DNA of 64,000 bases from contig NZ_CP016796.1 of the NCBI RefSeq assembly GCF_001895265.1, positions 1,922,001-1,986,000 of the forward strand, in the 5' to 3' direction. Under the pieces are notes generated by a model. The model saw only the letters and a program-made list of their open reading frames with translations, ran no database searches and was not told the origin of the DNA. Source of the stretch: Francisella uliginis. GTDB lineage: Bacteria; Pseudomonadota; Gammaproteobacteria; Francisellales; Francisellaceae. Positions within the stretch are counted from its first letter, which is position 1. Each line of letters begins with the position of its first letter. Of the stretch, positions 1-8,455 are shown piece after piece. Made by a program: the position numbers and the translations under genes.

Positions 1-1253
1 TCTGTCTTAGACATACCATCATCTGTTGCTATATAGACTATGTTTTCAATAGTCTCTTCAACATTCTTACCAACTATACCATCATAAGCTGTTACACTAT
101 TTCCTAACACTGCGGCATTAACAGCATCATAAGCGGTATATATTGAATTAGCTATTTTCATTGAGCATGATGAGTTTGCTCCATCACACATAATCCCAAC
201 AATACTAGCTAGAGCATTAATTATAGCCTTATTAACTTTTTCTAAAGGTTGATCTAACATCAAAGCCAGTCCTGCAGCAACTCCAGCAGAAGCACAAGTT
301 GGACCACATAATGCAGATAACCGTCCTATACGAGATTTAATATAAACAGTTATTAAAGATGCTAAAAATATTGCTCTATAAAGTTCTTCTTGGCTCTTTT
401 TATTAAACTCTGCAAATTTTATTAAAGCCATAGATATAGTTATACCAATATTTCCACTTCCAGCAACTGTCATTACAAGTAGAGCAGACCCTCCCATACG
501 AGCATCACTTCCTGCTGCAGCCGCTGCGGCTGCATTATTACGCACATCATCACCATAAAGCCCCAGCTCTATAGCTGATTTAATATTTCTACCAGCTTGA
601 GCTCCATAACTATTATTTAAACCTTCTTGAGAAATCTTTGTATTATCCTTAACAATAAGATCAAATAAGGATTTAATCTTATTAACATCTATACTAGCTG
701 CAATCTCATATATCTCCTTAATAGAAAATGTCTTTATAATCTCATCCACTAGATTTTTCTTATTGGAAGTATCATCAACTTTGTATAAAATTTTTTCATT
801 TTTTTGAATTAGGGTTATATTGCTGTGTGTATATTTGATTTCAACAATAGCCTTATCTTCACCATAATAACCCACGATTTGAATATAAAGTTTAATCTTT
901 TTATCTGACATATGAATATTTACAGATTTCTTTGTTAGATACTTTTTGACATTTTTAAGTTCTGAAGTTGTTATATCTGCAATTACCATAAGCTCTTTGT
1001 CAGGATCGCCAGCAACAAGTCCCATAGCTACAGCTGCTTCTATACCAATCATACCTCTACTACCTGGTACTGTAACACTTTTTACATTTTTGATTATATT
1101 CCCAGAAGCATAAACTTCGACCTTATCAGGTACATTTCCTAAAATTTGAGTTACTTTAGCAGCGCAATAAGCTAAAGCTATTGGCTCTGTGCAACCTTGT
1201 GCTGGAACTACCTCCTGTTGTAATAAATTTAACAACTGTTTTTCTCTATTCAC
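1..1253 (-). CDS. L-cysteine desulfidase / L-serine dehydratase-like protein (YhaM/CyuA, UPF0597 family), partial
   Basis: The gene is cut by the left edge, leaving about 417 codons; E. coli YhaM/CyuA is about 436 residues, so little of the C-terminus is missing. It starts at a GTG (1253-1251) six bases after GGAGAG. Family members are iron-sulfur enzymes that break L-cysteine to pyruvate, ammonia and sulfide, and are related to the alpha chain of iron-sulfur L-serine dehydratases. Visible hallmarks are an N-terminal GCTEP motif (Cys21), an alanine- and glycine-rich segment with the sequence AGSDARMGG, a [10 protein letters not shown] motif and a [11 protein letters not shown] motif; these cysteines are the expected cluster ligands. 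No signal peptide is seen, so it is probably cytosolic. It is followed upstream on the same strand by ampD with a 52-base gap. Family is confident; whether cysteine or serine is the main substrate cannot be told from sequence. Confidence 0.8.
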   Translation of the reverse strand, partial: MNREKQLLNLLQQEVVPAQGCTEPIALAYCAAKVTQILGNVPDKVEVYASGNIIKNVKSVTVPGSRGMIGIEAAVAMGLVAGDPDKELMVIADITTSELKNVKKYLTKKSVNIHMSDKKIKLYIQIVGYYGEDKAIVEIKYTHSNITLIQKNEKILYKVDDTSNKKNLVDEIIKTFSIKEIYEIAASIDVNKIKSLFDLIVKDNTKISQEGLNNSYGAQAGRNIKSAIELGLYGDDVRNNAAAAAAAGSDARMGGSALLVMTVAGSGNIGITISMALIKFAEFNKKSQEELYRAIFLASLITVYIKSRIGRLSALCGPTCASAGVAAGLALMLDQPLEKVNKAIINALASIVGIMCDGANSSCSMKIANSIYTAYDAVNAAVLGNSVTAYDGIVGKNVEETIENIVYIATDDGMSKT

Positions 1254-1305
1254 TATACTCTCCAACTAAATTTAAAAACTAATTAAAACCAGTAATAGTT
1301 CCTTT

Positions 1306-1854
1306 TTAAGAATACTTATCAACCCCATCTAAATCATTTACTTTATCCCAATCAAAGCATTTGCCAGGATCTGTTTTTCTTCCCGGAGCTATATTTTGGT
1401 GTCCGGTAATAGCTTTGAGTTCAATATAGGTCTCTTTTAAATCCACTAACAATTCATTTAGACTTCTATATTGCTCAAATTCATAAGCTGTCTTGTCCGT
1501 ACCTTGTAGCTCTATACCTATAGAAAAATCATTACAGCCTTGTCTTCCCTGAAAGTTACTTATACCAGCATGCCACGCCCTATTATCTACAGAAACAAAT
1601 TGAATAACTTCACCTGTCCGTTTTATATAAAAATGCGCTGAAACTTCAACTTCTTTTAAATCAGCAAAGCTTTTATGTGAATCACAGTCTAGCTGGTTAA
1701 GAAATAAATTTTCAACATTGTGATTTGAATACTCTCCTTCTGGCAGACTTATACAATGAACCACAACCAGACTAATATCCATATTATTAGGTCGCTTATT
1801 AAAATTTTTACTCGCGATATGCTTGGCTTTTTTATACCAACCTTGTTTGAACAT
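1306..1854 (-). CDS. ampD: 1,6-anhydro-N-acetylmuramyl-L-alanine amidase AmpD
   Basis: The protein has 182 residues, the usual length for cytosolic AmpD. It cleaves the lactyl-amide bond between anhydro-MurNAc and the stem peptide during cell-wall recycling. It is an amidase_2-fold zinc enzyme: the predicted zinc ligands are His33 (VVHC), His152 (GHQNI) and Asp162 (KTDPGKC), and Glu116 lies in the conserved GIELQG segment. The motifs SAHFYIKRTGEV (72-83) and RAWHAGIS (92-99) are typical. There is no signal peptide, which fits cytosolic AmpD rather than a secreted amidase. It is divergent from the PAP2 phosphatase gene; the 70-odd bases between them hold a TATAAT-like -10 candidate on each strand. 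Confidence 0.93.
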   Translation of the reverse strand: MFKQGWYKKAKHIASKNFNKRPNNMDISLVVVHCISLPEGEYSNHNVENLFLNQLDCDSHKSFADLKEVEVSAHFYIKRTGEVIQFVSVDNRAWHAGISNFQGRQGCNDFSIGIELQGTDKTAYEFEQYRSLNELLVDLKETYIELKAITGHQNIAPGRKTDPGKCFDWDKVNDLDGVDKYS

Positions 1855-1927
1855 CTTAGGTTTTCAAAATTAGTTATGATAATATTATACTGTATCAACT
1901 AAACTAGTGGTTTTAAATAATTTAATT

Positions 1928-2569
1928 ATGAAGTGTTTAGATTGTAAGCTTGCAAAAAATACTGTTGTATATGGGATTATTACGTTAATCATTGTAGTAC
2001 TTAGCTATAACTTTTTGGATATAAAAGTAACTACAGCAATTCACTCAAGTGATTTTTTTGGCACTAAAATAAGTACGTTAGCTTCTTTAATGTCACAGAT
2101 AGCATCATCAAAAGTTTGGCTAATAGTAACTTTAATCGTCACTGTAGCATGTATTATTAGATATTTACGTAATAAAACTTCTAACAAGCTATATACAATG
2201 TCACTTTCTTTGATACTCGCTATCTTAGTTGCTGGTGGTTTAAAAGTTTTACTTGCTCGATATAGACCTGAAATGCTTTTATTTAAGAATGAATATGGCT
2301 TTCACTTTTTCTCTTTTAAGAAAGCATACAACTCAATGCCATCTGGACATACTACTTTATCATTTGCAGGTTTACTTGCCATAGCAAATTTTTTTGAGAA
2401 AAAATATATTACTATCATTGCTATAGTTTTAGCAATTATTGTTGCCGTAAGTAGAATTATTGTTCTAGATCACTATGTTTCTGATGTTATCTTATCAGCA
2501 TATATCGGATCATTTTGTTACCTATGGGCAAAATCTTTTGTCGAAGGCAGACAACAAGATTCTAAATAA
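1928..2569 (+). CDS. PAP2-superfamily membrane phosphatase
   Basis: An integral membrane phosphatase of about 213 residues. The three PAP2 signature motifs are complete: KVLLARYRP, PSGHTT and SRIIVLDHYVSD, which supply the phosphate-binding Lys/Arg, the catalytic His pair and Asp. Five to six hydrophobic segments are visible. Such enzymes hydrolyse lipid phosphates at the inner membrane, for example undecaprenyl pyrophosphate, phosphatidylglycerophosphate or lipid A phosphates; the substrate cannot be assigned here, and from memory of that sequence it is not LpxF. I chose ATG 1928 over an in-frame GTG at 1907 because a TATACT -10 box at 1886-1891 would put the transcript start near 1898, leaving almost no leader for the GTG. 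Its 3' end overlaps the convergent rppH by eight bases. Confidence 0.85.
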   Translation: MKCLDCKLAKNTVVYGIITLIIVVLSYNFLDIKVTTAIHSSDFFGTKISTLASLMSQIASSKVWLIVTLIVTVACIIRYLRNKTSNKLYTMSLSLILAILVAGGLKVLLARYRPEMLLFKNEYGFHFFSFKKAYNSMPSGHTTLSFAGLLAIANFFEKKYITIIAIVLAIIVAVSRIIVLDHYVSDVILSAYIGSFCYLWAKSFVEGRQQDSK

Positions 2570-3026
2570 ACTCTTTAAAATAAGTCAATGCCTTTCTATA
2601 TACTTCCTGCTTGAAATAAACCACATGATTTATTGGATACCAATAACTAACCCAACGCCAGTTATCAAACTCTGGTGAATCATTAGCTTCTAAATCAATA
2701 TTATTTTCTGAGCTTTTTAACCTTAATAAAAACCATTTTTGTTTTTGGCCAACACATACAGGTTCTTTACTTCTAAGTAATGAGTCTGGAATATCATACT
2801 TATACCAATCCCTTGTAGAAGCTATAACTTCAACATCTTGAGGTCTCAAACCAACCTCTTCATGAAGCTCACGATACATAGCTTGTAAAGGAGTTTCCCC
2901 TACAGATACTCCTCCTTGAGGGAACTGCCACGAAGCTCTGTTTTTTCTTTGTCCCCAAAAAACTCTATTTTGTCTATTAAGTAAAACTATAGCAACATTT
3001 GCTCTATACCCACTTTTATCTATCAT
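2562..3026 (-). CDS. rppH: RNA pyrophosphohydrolase RppH (Nudix)
   Basis: A 154-residue Nudix hydrolase. The Nudix box GGVSVGETPLQAMYRELHEEVGL occupies residues 38-60 with the catalytic REL-EE core intact. The opening GYRANVAIVLLNRQNRVFWGQR and the WQFPQGG stretch are characteristic of RppH (NudH/YgdP), which removes pyrophosphate from 5'-triphosphate RNA and thereby starts RNase E-dependent decay. The length agrees with the shorter RppH type. It is convergent with, and overlaps by eight bases, the PAP2 phosphatase gene. A diadenosine polyphosphatase activity is also known in this family, so the older name NudH applies equally. Confidence 0.93.
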   Translation of the reverse strand: MIDKSGYRANVAIVLLNRQNRVFWGQRKNRASWQFPQGGVSVGETPLQAMYRELHEEVGLRPQDVEVIASTRDWYKYDIPDSLLRSKEPVCVGQKQKWFLLRLKSSENNIDLEANDSPEFDNWRWVSYWYPINHVVYFKQEVYRKALTYFKEFI

Positions 3027-3223
3027 TATTTAAAGAAATATTTCTTCTACCTAAGATTTATTTTAAACTAATTTTTTATAGTTTGTTAACTTTCTAGTTC
3101 GAATAATTTAATAGCTAATATTAAAAGTTTCAAGATAATTGAAAAATCATCTAGTAGATTTTGTAATATCTACGAACTGAATTTACCATCTAAGATATAC
3201 ATCACATCATAAATAATTTATTA

Positions 3224-6190
3224 TTGTTGGAATCATTAATAGTGATTCAAAAAGATAAAATCGTGAATTCTACACTAAGTGAACTTTTCTTTAGGCAGGC
3301 AAGCTTAACCCCTAACAATATTGCCATTACAGACTCTGATACTGAACTAACATACCAACAAACTGCTGATCAAGTTAAATTTTTAGCACAATATTTACAA
3401 AATCAAGGATATACATCTCAAAGTATAATCTCCATATATAGTTCAAAACGCTATGAAATTATTATAGCTTTTTTAGCTATCTCTAGTATTGGTGCAAGCT
3501 GTGTTCAGTTAGACAAATCTTTCCCTCTACCTTTACTAAAAAATATTATTGAAGATACTCAATCAGATTTAATTCTATGTGATGAAATACCTAATATAGA
3601 AACTGCAGAATGTTTTAACTATATTTATATAATTAGTCAATATAACTCAAAAGATGTAGAAAAATTTAAACATCCCCTAATTGATTCTGAAAAAGGATTT
3701 TGGTTGGTATATTCATCTGGAACTACTGGGAAAAACAAAGGTATAGCAATATCCCATAGAGCAATATTATCTTCTTATGAGATTAGAGAAACAGTCAAAG
3801 CATATAATGAGAATAGCTCAATTGGCTGTAATATTTATTACCTCTGGGAAGCTTTTAGACCTCTGATTAAAGGTGGTCGAACTAATATAATTCCAGATGA
3901 TATCCTCTATGACTTCAAAGCACTATCACAATATATTAAAGATAAAAAAATCAATGAGATACTCTTTACGCCATCATATCTAGAAACATTACTTTCAACA
4001 TCAAAAGATATTGCTAAAGAAATATTTAAAAATATAGATACTTGCTGGCTTAATGGTGAAGTTGTCTCTAGCTGGTTACAACATCATTTAGAAGAGTTTA
4101 TGTCTGAAACAGATATTTATAACCTCTATTCAATCTCAGAATGTCACGATGTAGCTACATATAAACTACATATAAATGATAAAAATCTTGAAGCTGATGG
4201 AATTGTACCTGTAGGACATGTGCTACCTAAAGTTGAAGCTATAGTTTTAGATGATAATAAACAAATGGTCAAAAATGGCGATAAAGGAGAAGTTTATATA
4301 CACGCGATAGGCTTGGCTAATGAATATATAAACAGGCCAGATTTAAATAAAGAGCGTTTTATTGAAGCTAGTAATAGTCCTATTGGTAAACGTCTATATA
4401 AGACTGGTGACTATGGCAAACTGTCTGACGATGGTCAATTAATCACAATATATGGTCGCTGTGATTATATTATAAAACTACGGGGTTATACACTTTCGTT
4501 ACCTTTTATAGAATCAGTTATCAAAGATAAGCTTGATATCATGCATTGTGTTGTAAATAAAACTGGTGAGACAAGAATGTCAGAATATCTAGTTGCATAT
4601 TTAGAAATACCAAATGATAAACAACAAAGTTTTCGTGAAAAATGGCAACTTAAAGATAATAAGCCTTCAAAAATACTTCTTGATAAAATCTCTCCTTTCT
4701 TAGCACATTATATGCTTCCTAAACATATAGTTCTTCTTGATGAGATCCCTCTAAATAGATACTCAAATAAATTAGATAGAAATAGCTTAAATCTAGAAGA
4801 TAATACTATTTATGTCGAGCAAGAAATAAAAAATATTAAATCATTAGATGACTATAAATTACTATGGGCAAATATCCTGAATATCTCAAAAGATGATATT
4901 AATTTAGATAGTTGCTTTTTTGAGCTTGGTGGCTCTTCATTATCAACGATGTTACTAATAAGTAAACTTAAAGAACTTGGTTTTGAAGTTAAAATAACCG
5001 ATTTTATTGCCGCAAGCCAACTTAGTAATAGCTATAACTTATTATCAGAATCTTCTAATGATTCTGAACAAAATCTCTCAAAGCTAATCCTAGATGATAT
5101 TAATAACTTATTTACAGATTTAAAGCCTAAAATACAAAATCTTAAACAAGATCATAAGGAATCATGTAAAAATATACTTCTTACAGGAGTAACAGGCTTT
5201 CTTGGATCTCACACTCTTAAAACATTAGTTGCTAATAAGAATATAGAAGCTATTTATTGTTTAGTTAGAGCTGATAACCAACAACAGGCAGATACTAGAC
5301 TAAAAAATATCCTTAAAAAACTCAATATTGAAAAATCTCATAAAATTGTTTGTCTCGTAGGTGATATTTCAGCAAAAGAATTTGGTTGGCAATCAGGTAA
5401 ATATCTAAATTATGCTAACAAAATTGATACTATAATTCATACCGCTGCATCTGTTAATTTATTGCTTCCGTATAATGCTTTGAGAAATAGTAATTTTATT
5501 GGAACAGCAAATATTATTGATTTTTGCTCTATAAGCAAAGCAAAACATTTAATCCATATATCTACAAATGGCATTTTCCCTTTACATCTAAATAAAAAAT
5601 TTAGCGAAAACCAAAATATCGAATGGCTAGGCTCACTACAATCTGGCTATTCTCAAACTAAATGGGCCGCTGAAAAACTAATCCATAATTCAGTAAAAGA
5701 AGGCTTAAATGCTACAGTACTAAGATTAGGTAATATTTCACCTGTATCTAATAATTATATTAATGACTCTGATACAAACTGGATACTAATCAAAGAAGTA
5801 AATTCACAACAAAAAATACCAACTGATATAAATCTAGAAATGACTCCTGTTGATCATATTTCTAAGATTATAGAGCATCTTGTCTTAGAGACGCATGCTG
5901 ATAGATATATCTACAATATAACTAACAAGAATTTCCTTAATGCACAGACATTAGCAAAAGTCTCTAATTACGAGATTATTCCTTCAGAGACTTGGAGCAA
6001 ATCAATTACAGATAACTCTGCTAAATACTTAGCTTCTGATCATGCAAATATTGATGCTTCAATAAATTTATATGATAGATCAAATTATGAATCACTAATG
6101 TCAGAGATAAATATTGATTATCCAGAAATAACCGAAAACTACATAAGTAAAATTTTCCTAGGGAGAAATAATGAATCTACTCAAAGATAA
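3224..6190 (+). CDS. Adenylation - carrier protein - thioester reductase (A-T-R) enzyme, NRPS/carboxylate reductase type
   Basis: A 988-residue single-module enzyme. Residues about 15-525 are an AMP-forming adenylation domain: A3 core YSSGTTGKNKG (163-173), A7 YKTGDYGKL (392-400), A8 GRCDYIIKLRGYTLSL (411-426) and A10 NRYSNKLDR with Lys516. Residues about 540-610 are a carrier domain with FFELGGSSL, Ser572 being the phosphopantetheine site. From about 648 an NAD(P)-binding thioester reductase follows (GVTGFLG 655-661; Tyr809 and Lys813 in YSQTK). There is no condensation domain, so it should load one acid and release it as aldehyde or alcohol. The aspartate that normally holds the amino group of an amino acid appears to be Ile204, arguing for a substrate without an alpha-amine. 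The start is TTG 3224; GTG 3242 or GTG 3260 are alternatives and no clear ribosome site is seen. It overlaps the next gene by 20 bases. Substrate and product are unknown. Confidence 0.85.
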   Translation: MLESLIVIQKDKIVNSTLSELFFRQASLTPNNIAITDSDTELTYQQTADQVKFLAQYLQNQGYTSQSIISIYSSKRYEIIIAFLAISSIGASCVQLDKSFPLPLLKNIIEDTQSDLILCDEIPNIETAECFNYIYIISQYNSKDVEKFKHPLIDSEKGFWLVYSSGTTGKNKGIAISHRAILSSYEIRETVKAYNENSSIGCNIYYLWEAFRPLIKGGRTNIIPDDILYDFKALSQYIKDKKINEILFTPSYLETLLSTSKDIAKEIFKNIDTCWLNGEVVSSWLQHHLEEFMSETDIYNLYSISECHDVATYKLHINDKNLEADGIVPVGHVLPKVEAIVLDDNKQMVKNGDKGEVYIHAIGLANEYINRPDLNKERFIEASNSPIGKRLYKTGDYGKLSDDGQLITIYGRCDYIIKLRGYTLSLPFIESVIKDKLDIMHCVVNKTGETRMSEYLVAYLEIPNDKQQSFREKWQLKDNKPSKILLDKISPFLAHYMLPKHIVLLDEIPLNRYSNKLDRNSLNLEDNTIYVEQEIKNIKSLDDYKLLWANILNISKDDINLDSCFFELGGSSLSTMLLISKLKELGFEVKITDFIAASQLSNSYNLLSESSNDSEQNLSKLILDDINNLFTDLKPKIQNLKQDHKESCKNILLTGVTGFLGSHTLKTLVANKNIEAIYCLVRADNQQQADTRLKNILKKLNIEKSHKIVCLVGDISAKEFGWQSGKYLNYANKIDTIIHTAASVNLLLPYNALRNSNFIGTANIIDFCSISKAKHLIHISTNGIFPLHLNKKFSENQNIEWLGSLQSGYSQTKWAAEKLIHNSVKEGLNATVLRLGNISPVSNNYINDSDTNWILIKEVNSQQKIPTDINLEMTPVDHISKIIEHLVLETHADRYIYNITNKNFLNAQTLAKVSNYEIIPSETWSKSITDNSAKYLASDHANIDASINLYDRSNYESLMSEINIDYPEITENYISKIFLGRNNESTQR

Positions 6191-6890
6191 GCACATATTA
6201 ATAGTTGGAGCATCTAGTGGAATGGGTAAAGCTATAGCTGAGCTATGCCTTACTAAAGAAATGAAAATCTCTTTATGCTCTCGTCGCGAGGCAAATATCA
6301 CAGGCGATAATGTTTTTTATCAATCTGTAGATATTCAAGAACTAAGTTCTGTGGAGAGTTTTATCACTAATTCTATAGAAACCTTTGGCGAATTTGATTA
6401 TATAGTCAACTGTGCTGGGGTGATGTACTATCAATGTATAGAAAATAGAAACTATGAAGAGTGGATGAAAACTATAAATACCAATGTAATTGGTTTTACA
6501 AATCTACTTTACTCAATTCTACCATCGTTAATCAAAAATAAAGGAATGCTTATCAATATAACATCTGATGCTGCTAGACAAGCTTTTCCAGGCCTAGCGA
6601 TATATTCTGGATCAAAAGCATTTATGGAATATACTCTAAGGGCAGTACGTCAAGAGCTAGTAGATAAAGATGTTAGAGTTATAAATATCCAACCGGGTAA
6701 TGTTGCAACACCTCTACAAAATATGTCATCCGAGAACAATGCTGTTAAGAAATATGCAAGTAATGATACTAAGTGTTTCATAACACCTCAACAAATAGCT
6801 GAAACGATAGTGTTTGCTATGAATCAACCAAAAAATGTTGCTTTAAATGAAATTCTTATAGAGCCTCAAAAAGAACCTATTAGTGGTTAA
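6171..6890 (+). CDS. Short-chain dehydrogenase/reductase
   Basis: A 239-residue classical SDR. It shows the cofactor loop GASSGMGKA (13-21), an NCAG variant of the NNAG motif at 80-83, a catalytic serine in TSD (about Ser132), and Tyr145/Lys149 in YSGSK. A glycine-rich loop with an arginine pair (SRRE) after beta-2 hints at NADP(H) preference, as inference. The start ATG 6171 follows AGGGAGA and lies inside the 3' end of the A-T-R gene, so the two are probably translationally coupled. In this context it is likely to reduce the aldehyde released by the A-T-R enzyme or otherwise tailor its product. It is the best-supported partner of that enzyme, but its substrate is not known. Confidence 0.88.
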   Translation: MNLLKDKHILIVGASSGMGKAIAELCLTKEMKISLCSRREANITGDNVFYQSVDIQELSSVESFITNSIETFGEFDYIVNCAGVMYYQCIENRNYEEWMKTINTNVIGFTNLLYSILPSLIKNKGMLINITSDAARQAFPGLAIYSGSKAFMEYTLRAVRQELVDKDVRVINIQPGNVATPLQNMSSENNAVKKYASNDTKCFITPQQIAETIVFAMNQPKNVALNEILIEPQKEPISG

Positions 6891-6919
6891 TGAAAAACCT
6901 ATAAAATAAATTATTAACT

Positions 6920-6979
6920 TGTAATAACTACCTCAATTCGCTAAAGTATTGTAAATTTTTACAAATATCGGTTATTACA
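6920..6979 (+). promoter_or_regulatory. Nested inverted repeats directly before the EamA transporter start
   Basis: The arms TGTAATAAC (6920-6928) and GTTATTACA (6971-6979) are perfect nine-base complements, and inside them TTGTAAA (6949-6955) pairs with TTTACAA (6958-6964). The outer arm ends two bases before the TTG start codon. The arrangement could be a pair of operators or an RNA structure that hides the translation start. No T-run follows the stem, so it is not a standard terminator. Confidence 0.5.
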
Positions 6980-6980
6980 T

Positions 6981-7865
6981 TTGGATTTTAAGAAAAGAGC
7001 ATTTCTTTTTGGCGCTTTATCAGGCATTTTCTGGGGACTTGATTATACTCTAGCGGGACAAGTTCATACTTTATTAACAATGACTTTCTTAGTTTCTATG
7101 TGGCTGACTTCAATTCATGATCTAGGAGTTGCTGGAACTATAGGAATTATTTCCAAATCATCCGTAAAAAAAGTAAAAGACCTAAAACTATGGCAAATAA
7201 TCAGTATCTGCTGTATACCTCTCTCAGGTGGTTTAGCAATGACTATGTATATGCTTTCGACCAAAGATATTGCCACAGGAACAGCTATTATAATATCATC
7301 ATGTTATCCTGCAGTAGGGATGATTGGTGCTAGAATATTCCTTAAAGAGTCGCTAACAAAGCTTAAAATAATAGGGTTTATAGTCGTAGCTATTGGTATA
7401 GCCTTAACAGCTACTAATGAATTAGGGGACAAAGCAAATGGTTTAACTGGCCTATTTCTTGCAACCTTAGCCGCAATATTCTGGGGATTAGAAGGTGTGA
7501 TCTATAAACTAATTCTTAATGCAAACGTTGAGGTTAACACTTTGCTTTTCTTACGTAAAATCTCAACTATTGTTGTTTTTTTACCGTTTACATTTTTAAT
7601 TATAGATACTGTTAGCATCTATATCTTACTTCTAATATTAGCTATTGGGATTATTGGATATATTGCTGATCTATCATATATGCAAGCTTTTAAACATTCT
7701 AATGTAACTCTGGCAATGTCATTAAATATTACTTATATTATTTGGGGACCACTATTTGCATTTGTGCTATTTGACCAAAATATTCACTTAGTCATTTTAA
7801 TAATTTGTGCTATTTTAATTTTTTTGGGCAACTTTTTAATTTTCAAATCGAAATCAGTATACTAA
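6981..7865 (+). CDS. EamA/DMT-superfamily membrane transporter
   Basis: A 294-residue protein with about ten hydrophobic segments arranged as two EamA repeats; the second repeat opens with FLATLAAIFWGLEGVIYK, echoing FLFGALSGIFWGLDYTLAG at the N-terminus. Drug/metabolite transporters of this type commonly export small polar metabolites. The start is a TTG at 6981: no ATG or GTG fits before the first membrane span, and a stop codon lies in frame 39 bases upstream. No clear Shine-Dalgarno sequence is seen. It sits 90 bases after the SDR gene, separated by nested inverted repeats, and its last four bases overlap the convergent acid phosphatase gene. By position it may export the product of the A-T-R/SDR pathway; that is inference. 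Confidence 0.82.
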   Translation: MDFKKRAFLFGALSGIFWGLDYTLAGQVHTLLTMTFLVSMWLTSIHDLGVAGTIGIISKSSVKKVKDLKLWQIISICCIPLSGGLAMTMYMLSTKDIATGTAIIISSCYPAVGMIGARIFLKESLTKLKIIGFIVVAIGIALTATNELGDKANGLTGLFLATLAAIFWGLEGVIYKLILNANVEVNTLLFLRKISTIVVFLPFTFLIIDTVSIYILLLILAIGIIGYIADLSYMQAFKHSNVTLAMSLNITYIIWGPLFAFVLFDQNIHLVILIICAILIFLGNFLIFKSKSVY

Positions 7866-8446
7866 AACACAGAATTTTCACCATATAGATAGTTTGGTAA
7901 CTGGAAAGTATTTAAAGTATAGCCACCCTTTAAGTCAGAAGATTGATCTCCTATTGAAACAAGCACCCTATAGCCTAAAGATTCTATATATGCTCTTCTT
8001 TCAGCCTTAAAATTTTTAAAATTCTCAGAAGAGTATGTTGAGATATCTTCCGGAAAAACAAAAACTTCTTCAAAACCAATATATCCAGCATTTTGTAATG
8101 CTTGTTTTGTAGCATCTAAATAAGTTGCAAATCTAGCGCTAATAAAAAATATTTTAATACCCTTCTCAATACAATATCGATAAAAATCTAGAGTTGGTTT
8201 TATTGGTTCAACATCTATCTTTGCAATTAACTCATCCCAAATACTATGATTTTCCTCTTGAGGAAAACCAACTTCTTTAAGTGACTTATAGTGATTTAAT
8301 GACGTCTCGTCAATATCTAAAACTACGGCATAACTTTGTAAAGATTTTTGTGAACCAATTACTTTTTTTGCTTGTTCAAGAATTTCTCTGACTTGATTGC
8401 TATGAGCATCACTCTCATAGAAAGAAATAATATTTTGCTTTGTCAT
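7862..8446 (-). CDS. acpB: HAD-superfamily acid phosphatase (subclass IIIB), AcpB-like
   Basis: A 194-residue HAD-superfamily hydrolase of the class B acid phosphatase type. Motif I is VVLDIDETSL (nucleophile Asp44, acid/base Asp46), motif II is Ser103 in FFISAR, and motif IV is IGDQSSDLKGG with Asp167 and Asp171. The DIDET signature is typical of non-specific acid phosphatases of the IIIB group. Francisella has several acid phosphatases studied in virulence, and this one matches my recollection of AcpB in size and gene neighbourhood (near xerD and metK); the symbol rests on that and not on a search. No N-terminal signal peptide is evident from the chosen start, unlike typical periplasmic members. 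It follows the oxygenase gene by nine bases on the same strand and probably shares its transcript. Confidence 0.75.
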   Translation of the reverse strand: MTKQNIISFYESDAHSNQVREILEQAKKVIGSQKSLQSYAVVLDIDETSLNHYKSLKEVGFPQEENHSIWDELIAKIDVEPIKPTLDFYRYCIEKGIKIFFISARFATYLDATKQALQNAGYIGFEEVFVFPEDISTYSSENFKNFKAERRAYIESLGYRVLVSIGDQSSDLKGGYTLNTFQLPNYLYGENSVF

Positions 8447-8455
8447 TTTTAAGCT

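Noticed and set aside
1928-2569. Lipid A phosphatase LpxF
   Set aside because: The PAP2 motifs fit, but the sequence differs from F. novicida LpxF as I remember it, so only the superfamily is called.
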